From positions 1 through 40,185 of the forward strand of contig VXIS01000390.1 of the NCBI GenBank assembly GCA_008704415.1: DNA of 40,185 nt. Reading direction: 5' to 3'. Shown one piece after another: positions 29,339-37,801 of this stretch. Source of the DNA: Sphaerosporella brunnea (lineage: Eukaryota; Ascomycota; Pezizomycetes; Pezizales; Pyronemataceae). Every line of letters begins with the position of its first letter. The first letter of the stretch is position 1. The position numbers were made by a program, and so were the translations under genes. The notes beneath the pieces are model-generated. The model saw nothing but the letters and a program-made list of their open reading frames with translations, did no database searches and was not told the origin of the DNA.

Positions 29339-30390
29339 CTAGTGGCCCTCGGGGGGCGGCAGCAAGGTCTGCAGGCGGCGAGAGACATGGTAGACGTGTT
29401 CTGGGTGAACCTCGATATAGCACTTGTAGGCATCTGATTTCCAGCCGCCCAGTAGCTGTAGATCGGCGTCCAGGATGCCGATGGAGCGGGCCCAGGTTGT
29501 GGCGCCCCTCCGAAAGGAGTGTTCAGAATAGTTCCCTGGTACGCCCAGCTCAAGCAAGACGGCACAAAGCCGGCTGATAAACTTGGTCCAAGTGAAGGCA
29601 GAATTGACAGCGGTGGTGGGGTTGCAGCTGAGAGTGAAGGTAGAATTGACGGTGGCGGTGGGGTCGCAGCTGAGGGTGAAGAGTGGGCTAAAGGTTGGCA
29701 GCGGGTATGGTGCAGGCAGCTATAAATCTAGTCGTCGCACGGATATTTTCGTCGGAAAATAAGCAGCACGCAAACAGTGGAATGCAAAATGTTGGGTTGT
29801 AGAGCGCATCTGCATTAGGTGCTTAACGTTTATTTTGCTCTGAGTTCCAACCCGGGGATACCGGCATTGATTGTGGTCGTCCATCTGCGACGACCAGGGT
29901 TATAGCTGCCTGCACATATTTCTCAAAGAGGTGACGTAATAATTTGACAGGGTATGCCTCGTCCGAAGCAGCGGCGATGTTCATGGTAATTCCCGTTCAG
30001 AACGGGTCTGTCGTGGATGCGGGGAGCATCAAATAGAGGCGGGATTCGTCGTCATCGAGGAATTGTACAGATCTGCAGGTGACGTGCCATGCTGAGAAAT
30101 CCACCGCTCCTAGTAGCCACTCAGTGGAGGTCCAGGTGAATTTGCCCACTCGAACAAAGCCAGCGAAGGCAGTGCAGAAGGCAGCGTGGTAGGTTGCCCC
30201 CTTCCTGTGTGTTGGTGTCGAGTCTCGTGAGGATGCGCAGCAGGAGGTCGTGGGTGATGGGAAGGCACTCTCGCAGGTCGCCCTCTCTTGCTCCGTGGAA
30301 AATCTTGATGCCGCTGATGATTTGTTGCACCCGGGGGTGGCGGAAGACGTCGAGATTGCCCACCTTATACTCTAGGATCCAAAGCGAACT
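29339..30390 (-). pseudogene. Tyrosine recombinase (Crypton/DIRS-type) pseudogene
   Basis: On the minus strand, the core-binding domain (HPRVQQIISGIKIFHG, LPITHDLLLRIL) is followed by the catalytic domain. It has AAFCTAFAGFVRVGKFTW (catalytic Arg), LPASTTDPF (Thr where Lys is usual), YSEHSFRRGATTWARSIG (HxxR) and LGGWKSDAYKCYI (catalytic Tyr). Damage: a one-base G-run frameshift near 30205, a TGA at 29998-30000 at a position normally Arg, and a 209-bp MITE in the codon for Tyr before PLPTFSPLF. Removing the MITE with one TA restores EKYPLP. The N-terminus is replaced by a tandem array. Such recombinases mobilise Cryptons and related circular elements; no element ends were found. Confidence 0.8.
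29708..29916. mobile_element. MITE, TGGTGCAGG family, copy C, in the recombinase gene
   Basis: Left end TGGTGCAGGCAGCTATAAAT after TA (29706-29707); right end cctgcaca before TA (29917-29918), one base shorter than the left. The subterminal cgtcgcacggatattttcgtc matches the right end of copy B in inverse orientation. The insertion splits a codon of the tyrosine recombinase. Confidence 0.85.
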
Positions 30391-30399
30391 GGTGGCCAG

Positions 30400-30900
30400 C
30401 AATGGTCACATCATTTGCTCGCTAGCTTTGATGTCACCGACGATGGTCACATAGCACCGGCGATGGTTACATGGTACCAGCGATGGTCACATCATTTGCT
30501 TGCTAGCTTTGATGTTACCGACGATGGTTACAAGGTACCGGCGATGGTCACATCATTTGCTCGCTAGCTTTGATGTCACCGACGATGGTTACAAGGTACC
30601 GGCGATGGTCACATCATTTGCTCGCTAGCTTTGATGTCACCAACGATGGTTACATAGCACCGGCGATGGTTACATGGTACCAGCGATGGTCACATCATTT
30701 GCTCGCTAGCTTTGATGTCACCGACGATGGTTACATAGCACCGGCGATGGTTACATGGTACCAGCGATGGTCACATCATTTGCTTGCTAGCTTTGATGTC
30801 ACCGACGATGGTTACAAGGTACCGGCGATGGTCACATCATTTGCTCGCTAGCTTTGATGTCACCTACGATGGTTACATAGCACCGACGATGGTTACATTC
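30400..30900. repeat. 81/61-bp tandem array centred on GCTAGC
   Basis: GCTAGC occurs at 30421, 30502, 30563, 30624, 30705, 30786 and 30847, spaced 81, 61, 61, 81, 81 and 61 bp. The difference is one 20-bp sub-unit of the type caccggcgatggttacat. Sub-units share gatggtyaca. The array replaces the 5' part of the recombinase gene. Confidence 0.9.
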
Positions 30901-31033
30901 CTTTCACCATACATACCTACGATTTTTGGTGTTCTTCATAACGGAGACAGAGCTTTCCCCATATATACCTTGTCAGATTTTTATGCCTTCTTGTATTTTT
31001 ATTTTGTGTTGTGATTTTTGAGGTGTCACCGAC

Positions 31034-31131
31034 GCGACCACCAACAACCTCTTTCACCCCAACACCAGCGACCACCAACAACCTCTTTCACCCCAACACA
31101 AGTGACCACCAACAACCTCTTCCCCCAACAC
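31034..31131. repeat. 34-bp tandem repeat, three units
   Basis: Units starting at 31034, 31068 and 31102 share gaccaccaacaacctctt, the last with a shortened tail. It lies about 50 bp upstream of the next gene and may be in its leader. Confidence 0.85.
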
Positions 31132-31184
31132 AATTACACGAGTACGTTTTATTGAGCTACCCTTAGTATAGCAGGACTAATTTC

Positions 31185-31887
31185 ATGTCGACATGCAGGA
31201 ACATGGCGACCCGGAAGAAGTCTACTCGTACTACCAACAAGAGCGGCAGCAAGAGTCAGTCTACTGGTACTACCAAGAAGAGCGGCAGCAAAAGTCAGTC
31301 TACTGGTACTATCAAGAAGAGCGGCAGCAAGAGTCAGTCTACTGGTACTACCAAGAAGAGCACGAGCAAGAGTTATGTAGCCAATGGCAAGCAGGCGGCC
31401 GCACCTGCAGTCAATCCGCTACCTATCGTGCAACCAACGATGCAGTGTCCCGTTCCAGATTGTGAAGTCACCTTTGCAGGCAAGAACAGTTTGCGAGCTA
31501 TCACCATCCATGTCAAAGGAATTGTGAAAAAGGGAAGGGCCTATTATGTCCGGAGACGGCAGGGAGGGGGCTTTTGGGATGCGCACCACGAGTACTATCA
31601 ATACAAACAGGAGCAGCGAGGTAAAGTGATTCTATAAAATGTTGAGCTGTGGCTAACTTCAAATAGCGACTACGGATGAGAAGCAGAAGGAGGCTCAAAA
31701 GAGGTACAGGGAGAAGAACAGGGAGGCGCGTAAAGAGAGTACACGCTTGAGCCAGGCTAGGGCCAAGGCCAAAAAGCAGATAGAGGATGCAAGGACGAGA
31801 GGAGAACAACCGGCGGACCCAGAAGTTCTTGTTGCACAGATCTTGGAAAAGCGGCGTGCCAATTCTATGGCCAGATCTGTTGTGTAA
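31185..31887 (+). CDS. Small basic protein with N-terminal repeats, two exons
   Basis: Exon 1 (31185-31620) and exon 2 (31667-31887) are joined by a 46-nt intron with GTAAAG, a perfect branch site GCTAAC and AAATAG; they give 218 residues. The N-terminus has three or four 13-residue repeats of the KSGSKSQSTGTTK type (39 bp each), very basic. Residues 85-110 hold CPVPDCEVTF...HVKG, a partial C2H2-like finger with only one clear His. Exon 2 encodes a highly charged helix (QKEAQKRYREKNREARK, ARAKAKKQIEDA), likely a coiled coil. The intron and the open second exon argue for a real gene. It is probably nuclear and may bind DNA or RNA; the family is not recognised. It sits between the recombinase relic and the DUF6818-like gene. 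Confidence 0.65.
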
Positions 31888-31896
31888 ATTTAGGTA

Positions 31897-32090
31897 CTTT
31901 ACATCTTCGCAAAACGTGAACTGCACCGCAGGCGAATGACGCGGAATATTCACGTAATTCACATCTCCGCAAAACGTGAACTGCGTTTCCCGCTCTGGCA
32001 AACGTGAATCACATCTCCACAAAACGTGAACTGCGTCTCCCGCTTGGGCTCACGTTTTTCAAAACGTGAATCACCATATTTTTGTATGAT
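31897..32090. repeat. Dispersed repeats with AAAACGTGAACTGC
   Basis: The motif tcacatctccgcaaaacgtg with variants occurs three or four times (31905, 31960, 32010), with inverted tcacgttttt copies near 32051. It lies directly downstream of the small gene. Confidence 0.7.
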
Positions 32091-32273
32091 AGGGTGGCTG
32101 CACTCGAGGCCAATGCTGCATATTACAGATGTGGAATACATACAAACTGCACCTTCAAGAATAAGCAATCATCATGATATTAGAGAGGCAGAAGCAAGGA
32201 TTGGATTTTGTCGGTAATGCAATTCTGTCCTCGGTAGTTGTAGGTAGTGATGGAAGAATACGGTACTGTGTTC

Positions 32274-32300
32274 TAGTGTTGCACACGAGCCGAGCCGGCT
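32274..32300 (+). mobile_element. hAT family-2-like terminus
   Basis: TAGTGTTGCACACGAGCC closely resembles the CAGTGATCGACACGAGCC end of the element at 6549 and is followed by the same type of AGCTCGA subterminal repeats up to about 32400. No matching right end is visible in the window, so only one end is called. Confidence 0.5.
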
Positions 32301-32464
32301 TGAAATATAATTGTTCAAGCTCGACGAGCCTGGCACTCGGTTACGCCGAGTCAGCTCGAACACACTCCTTGCCTCGACTCGAGCCGGCTCATATCCGCGA
32401 AGCTTCGCAACCAACCCCGCCGGCAAAGCTCCGCTACCAACCCCGTCTGCAATCACAACAAAAG

Positions 32465-33558
32465 ATGCCTCCTAAGCGCAGCGCAACAGTGAGTCTATTC
32501 TGCTTGAGTTTATGCTACATGACTAGAGGTTAATTAACCTTTGTACACAGCAAATTAGCGATAGCCAACCACTCCCCAGCTCTGCTAGCCAAGTTCCCTC
32601 TGGGCCCGCTGTCCCTCCTCCTCCTGTCCAGCCAGCCGCTGCCGACGATGACTCCACTCCTCATAAAGCCAAAAAGAGTAAAAAGGGCGGTAGAGTTGCT
32701 GGGTCCCAGAATTTTAAGGATTGACAAGAGGCGGGCCTTTGCTGTAATAAGGAGGATCAAGCCCATCGGGAGCAATAAGTGTGAACAGGTTGCGCTGGAA
32801 TACAACAAGGAGGCTAGGTCACACGAGAGGAAGGACCGAGACGCGGATAGTCTGAAGAAAGATTTTACAGACAAAGTTAAGGAGGGCAAAACAAAGCCAA
32901 CAGGGAATCCGCAAATACCTTGGGATGTTGAGGAGGCACGCGAAATTTGAAACGAAATTCAAGAGGTGATTCACATGGGCAGTATTGATGATGGAGATGC
33001 GGAGCCTGAGTGGGATGGTTCTAAGGGGAGTGAGACTGAAAGCTGTCTTGAGGGTGAGGGTGGAGAGGGTGAGGGTGGAAATGAGGAAAAGGAGGAAGGA
33101 CCGACCCGGAGGTCTGCCTTACCACACCTGGCTGTTGCCGAGTCAAGGACTCGACCGGATGATAGCACAGTATGTATTTCTTCCTAGGGCACTGCGATAG
33201 CAGAGCTGAATAAGTTTGTTAGATACTAGTTCTCCCGATGCCTAGCACCGGTGCAAGCCGCAGCGCCAGCCCTACCAACATTGCCATGTCAGTAGAGCGA
33301 TCGTCTCGGCAAACCCACAGCCAGTTGGTCTCGTCACAGGCTTCACAGTTTTTGGAAAAGGTGATGACGGGATTTGATCAAGGAGGCGGTGACTCTTTGG
33401 AAAAGGCGGAGGTGCGGTACGAAAAGCTGGAAGCACGGTACGAGAAATTAGAGGAAAAAAAAGAAAAATTGGAGGACCAAAATGAGAGATTGCGGGTTGA
33501 AAACAATGAGTTGCGCGACGAGATCCGTCAGTTGGCACTGCTTGAAGCGCAAGTTTGA
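32465..33558 (+). pseudogene. DUF6818-like (SANT-related) protein with coiled coil, three exons
   Basis: Exon 1 is eight codons (32465-32488), followed by a 62-nt intron (32489-32550). The long second exon ends at 33169, and a 53-nt intron (33170-33222, GTATGT...TTAG) leads in phase to the last exon (33223-33558). The core reads RRIKPIGSNKCEQVALEYN, DADSLKKDF, KPTGNPQIPWDVEEARE. This matches the 'PIGxxxWExVxxxxN...DxDSLRRKF...KPTG+P..P..V' pattern of DUF6818, a Myb/SANT-like fungal and oomycete domain; the usual Trp is Cys here. The last exon is a coiled coil (RYEKLEARYEKLEEKKEKLE). A frameshift near 32718 and a TGA at 32948 break it. It starts 190 bp inside a hAT-like terminus and could be an accessory gene of that element. 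Confidence 0.6.
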
Positions 33559-33673
33559 AGACAGCCCGGGAACTCAGACGAAGAAGGAGGATATACGGGT
33601 CTTTTCAGTCAAACGCTACAAAGACTTTGAGTGGTCCATGTCTACGGTACAAAATTGTAAAATCTACGGATCC

Positions 33674-33789
33674 TGTTGAGAGGTGGGTATAGTGGTATGT
33701 AGAGGTCTAAGTCTATTCGGAGCTTGACCCGGGGTGTCTATCTAGCTAGGTGCATCAAGCGTCACTCGACCCGTATCCCGCACCCTACA
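33674..33789 (-). repeat. Gag-only element, 3' LTR
   Basis: 116 bp; about 96% identical by eye to the copy at 37365. Confidence 0.8.
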
Positions 33790-34028
33790 ACCACTGCCAT
33801 TCCATGAAAACAAGCCCCATGCGTAAAGAAAAATACAGGAAAAATGAAACCACACCTCCGGACTCCTTGCTCTCTCGTAGCCTACCAGCTACTCTCTCGC
33901 TCGTCACTCACTTCCAACCAGGCTCCTCCTACTCTCGTCGCCTGGTTCTCCTGGCCCACTTCCTACACCTCAAAAAAGAAGACCCTTTTGTAAAAACAAG
34001 CGCATTGGAAAAGGCTGAACGGCTCGAA

Positions 34029-37000
34029 TCAATAGCCGAGGAGCATTTTTGGCAATGGTAAATAGTTTTTCAGTGAAAAAGAGGCTCGTTCCACAGCGGC
34101 GGTTGGTTGAGTGCGGGCCAACAGCACTGCAAAATTTTGCGGCGCGGATGTCAAAAGGCTTCGAACCATAGTTTTTCTCGTGAAATGCAACGGTTGGTTT
34201 CGACTCGATGCAGCAATCATTCCACAGACAAGTTTGCACCTGCAGGCTGATCTTCTGCGGCGGAGGAACTTTGATCGCCTTGCAGCCAGGAGTCTTCGGG
34301 GCCAACTTGTTAACGATCTTGTAGTAGGCTTGAGAGAGGCTTCCCGATCTGACTCGGGTGCAGTATGGTTGCTGGTATCGGCCTTCAACTGAACCTCTCC
34401 GTTTAGGCCAGCTAGGTTTGGTATCTTAGCCTGTAAGGCATTCCTCAATGGCGCGGTAAGGACCGCAGAAGAAAATGGCCCAGCCGGAATGGGGTCTTCG
34501 CTGGCTGCTGAGCCTGGGCAAGATCGACTAGTAGAAACACAATCTTCATCCGCCAAAAGCTGTGTGGATGTGGGATCACGCTGCGGTGCTCTGGTGGAAT
34601 CCTGTGGCGTATCCACCGTGAGAATGATTGGAGTGTTGTCGCTGTTGGTCCTCGCAAGCAATGAAGAGGGTGTCGGACCAGCAGGACAAATTTTGGTTGG
34701 CTTGTAGGTGGGAATCTTTCGAACTAGCTTTTGGATTGTGTTGTAGCGATTACGCCACTTTGTCACCAAAGATGTCCAGTCTTTAGCATTCTGCTGCCAG
34801 TCGGTCGCACCCGCATTAACCGACAAGGGTCGGATATCCTCCAAGTCCACGTCCAGTGTAGCAAGATTGGGAAGATTGCAGTCAGGAATCTTGCAGGCCA
34901 ACTCTCAAGCGGTGTTGTAGCGATCACGCCACTTTGTTGCCAATGCCTGCTGGTTCTGAGCCTCCTTCTGCCACTTGGCCGTCTCGTCCGATTTCTTCAG
35001 AGCGACAGACTCTGCATGCAGGGGGGTTCCAGCTGTAACAATGGTCGGTTCCGGCTCGGTACTGCAATCATTCAATAGGCGACAAGCTTGCGTCTGCAGG
35101 CTAATCTTTTGGGGTGAAGCGACCTCGGTTGCCTTGAAGTCAGGAGTCTTTAAAGCCAACTCGTTGACGGGCTTGTCGCGGCTACGCTTGAGGGAGGCTT
35201 GCCAATCCGATTCAGAAGCAGTATGGTTGCTGGTATCCTGTAGGGCATCACTTGACGGGGTCGACGCGGTAAGTACCGAAAATGAAAATGGTCCTGTTGG
35301 AATGAAGTCTCCTCTGGCTGCTGCATCAGAGACTTCTAGCGTAGCCACTAGTACAGAAGTGGGTACAGAGTCTGAGGATGTCCCAACATCTTCCAAACGA
35401 AAGGCTGGGGATGGCGGCAGAAAGAAGTGCTTGAAATTGCGAAGATGTCGGTGAAGTTGAGTACCGGACCCAAAGGTTTGCGGGCATACTCAACAGCAGT
35501 GAGACAGGCCTTGCTTCTCGAGTGCAATGCCAATGATGCTTGACTTTGTGTGCATCGCCTTCAACTCCCACTCAAGACATACAATGTGCTTTTCCAATAG
35601 TGCCACCCGCTTCTCCAGAGCGAGTCCCTTTTCTGAGTCTTTCTCGAATTGACCGAAGTCTTGTGAGCGGTAACGAAATGCGGAGGCTATTTGAAGAATG
35701 TTGTTGTCCTGAGGTTGACGGTCAGATTGACGTTGCTGAGCTCAAAGTGCATCCGTTGACTGCTCGCTGTTCCGGTGACGGTCAGCTATACATTGCTGAG
35801 CTCGAAGCGTATCTGTTGACTGCTTGTTCTTTGGCTGCCATCGTCTGCTCTTTTCGTCTCGACGATATGATGATTCTCTACGGAATCTACTTGGATCTTC
35901 TCAACGGGACATGCTTGGCTCTCGCATGGTATCTTTGCTTCGTCGGTGACTCTCCTCTCCGCGGACCTTGCTTGACTCTCGCATAGTATCTTTACTTCGT
36001 CGGTGACTCTCCTCTCCACGGAATATGCTTGACTCTTGTCTTCCCCGGTCGAAGGCATTCTTTCGGAACCGGCTTGCTTCACGCCTCTCTGGATTAAACT
36101 CGTCCATGAATGCATCCACAAACTCGATCCAGCTGAATGGATAGTGCTGGTGCACGGGAACCGTAGATGGAGGCTTGTACATGTTCTTTCCTGTTCCGAA
36201 ATTGATGACCCCATTATAGCTGCCGGCAGTGTAAATTGACTGTCCTGACTGGGAACCAATCCAGGATATCGCCCAGCGGTAGGCGCGGTCTTTTCCTCCC
36301 CACGGTTCTCGGGAAAGGTTCTCCAATACCGTATTGATCAATCTGTTATCCTGACTAACGCCGACGCCTCCACCGAGTCCGACATACTCTGCAACCAACT
36401 GGAGGAACCAATCAACCGTTGAAGGCTTTGTGTCTCTGTCCCCGGTAAATTTGAGGAACTGCAGCTGATGAAGGACTTTCTCTCGCATACGGATTGATTG
36501 AGCGTCTGGCTCGCGGTTACTGTCGGTAAGTGAACCGTCTGAGGTGCTCTCCACGGCTCCTGTAGACATGGCTGGTTTCCTGGGGGAGATATTTGTTGTG
36601 TCCAAGGTACGTCGCTCATTTCCCACAACCTTTGGAGACGAGGCAGATTGCTTCATCAAGGATTCCCAAAACCTCCATGACACCTCGCGCTCAAGTGCGT
36701 CATCTTCGTCCTCCTCGCTGTCATAGTCATAATCCTCATCGACTACCGCTTCCTTTTGCTCTGCATGATTGCCCTTGGTCGTTTGGTAAGCTTGCGGCAC
36801 CAGTGACGCGAGTTCTGCATCATTGTCTTCATCCTCACTGTTGCAGTATTCCGCCTGGGTCTCCTCCTCCTTAGCTAACGCCTAATCCTCCGCCTGCTTG
36901 CTCTCGTCCTCTTTCTCGTCCTCGATAATCTCTTCCTCTTGCTGCTCGCTGCAAATCTTGGTTGTTGGTCCGTATCGCGGCACAAGGGACCCAGACTCCC

Positions 37001-37082
37001 CATCCTCGTCTTCTTCGCTCTCGTAATCTTCCTCTTCGTCGTCCCCAGAGAAGTTGTTTGGGCCAAACTTGAAGTGACTCAT
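34029..37082 (-). pseudogene. Gag-like polyprotein, 1018-codon frame with five stops
   Basis: One minus-strand frame runs from an ATG at 37082 to 34029. It is broken only by TAG 36882-36884 and TGA at 35901-35903, 35742-35744, 35490-35492 and 34905-34907; a frameshift follows near 34300. The N-terminus has three acidic repeats (DYESEEDEDGE, EYCNSEDEDND, DYDYDSEEDEDD). A gag-like core follows (FLKFTGDRDTKPSTVDWFLQL, YPFSWIEFVDAFMDEF), then Arg/Ser repeats (RGEESHRRSKDTMRE). A 20-residue duplication, a coiled coil (LALEKRVALLEKHIVCLE) and a C-x2-C-x12-H-x5-H finger interrupted by one TGA come next. The last 400 residues hold two copies of a module with DTSNHTA, PQKISLQ and KWRDRYNT. All five stops can arise by one C-to-T change from CGA or CAG. 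No enzyme domain is seen. Confidence 0.7.
35742..35861 (-). repeat. 60-bp duplication inside the gag-like frame
   Basis: Two in-frame copies of 20 codons each share CTT-[CGA/TGA]-GCT-CAG-CAA. The upstream copy keeps CGA (35802-35804); the downstream copy has TGA (35742-35744). Confidence 0.85.
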
Positions 37083-37364
37083 ATTGTTATTTATCGCCGG
37101 GTGAGGAGGCCGATAGGTTGACAATGCTGTGGTCCGAAGGAGATGATTTCGGTCGCTCAGACTGTAGCTATGCTGTAGGCCGCAGAATAGCGGGTGCGCA
37201 GGCTTTCGCTTCTCCGGAATATCTGACACCCAGATAGCTGTAGTCGAGGTGATGCGACTCAGTGGAGATAGGTTGAAATTGAACCCCTCCTTCCTTCGTG
37301 ATGCGAAGGGAATTAATCCGATCGATAGAACGCGCGCGGCGCTGTAGTTGCAAGTGCTGCTACC

Positions 37365-37480
37365 AGTTGAGAGGTGGGCATAGTGGTATGTAGAGGCCTA
37401 AGTCTATTCGGAGCTTGACCCGGGGTGTCTATCTAGCTAGGTGCATCAAGCATCACTCTACCCGTATCCCGCACCCTACA
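37365..37480 (-). repeat. Gag-only element, 5' LTR
   Basis: 116 bp; its inner end is CAACT instead of CAACA, followed by the primer-site-like GGTAGCAGCAC. Confidence 0.8.
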
Positions 37481-37801
37481 CCTGTCGTTTTTCTTAACAT
37501 CCCGAAATAAAAGCCCTTTAAACTCAGTAGTCTGGAAGGTCCACTTCTAAACTGTTTAGAAGTGAAAACCATTCAAACACCCCTGTAAACCGGTTTAGAA
37601 GCCTTCCAGACCTTACGGGAAGTCATCAATTGCTCGCTTTGTTAAAAAGAATATTCTCAACGGGCAGCAACACAACTAGTCACAACAGAAACAGTCCATC
37701 CTTTAAGTTCAGGGAAAAAATAAATTAAAAAAAAAAAAAAAAAAATCCATACCCCAATCTTCATCTATAACCTGTAACCTTCAAGCGGCTCCCCTCCTCC
37801 C
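37481..37801. other. No gene; palindromes and A-run
   Basis: The stretch has inverted pairs agtctggaagg (37541) and ccttccagacc (37601), and the palindromes TCTAAACTGTTTAGA and TAAACCGGTTTA. A ccttacgggaagtcatc string is shared with about 24640, and there is an A-run at 37724-37745. It may include a small MITE and the 3' flank of the next gene. Confidence 0.5.

Larger units (their letters stand above)
33674..37480 (-). mobile_element. Gag-only LTR retrotransposon (non-autonomous)
   Basis: Direct repeats of 116 bp at 33674-33789 and 37365-37480 differ at about five sites and have TG...CA-type ends on the minus strand (TGTAGGGTGCGGG...CTCAACA). Right after the 5' LTR on the minus strand comes GGTAGCAGCAC, which would pair with a tRNA 3' end GTGCTGCTACC and so looks like a primer-binding site. 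The interior has one long gag-like minus-strand frame and no protease, integrase, RT or RNase H. The flanking 5-mers (gatcc and cctgt) do not match, so no duplication is visible. Confidence 0.7.

Noticed and set aside
28821..29577. Lys/Pro-rich minus-strand and Phe/Trp-rich plus-strand frames
   Set aside because: They come from the 74-bp tandem repeat; a period not divisible by three rules out a conserved repeat protein.
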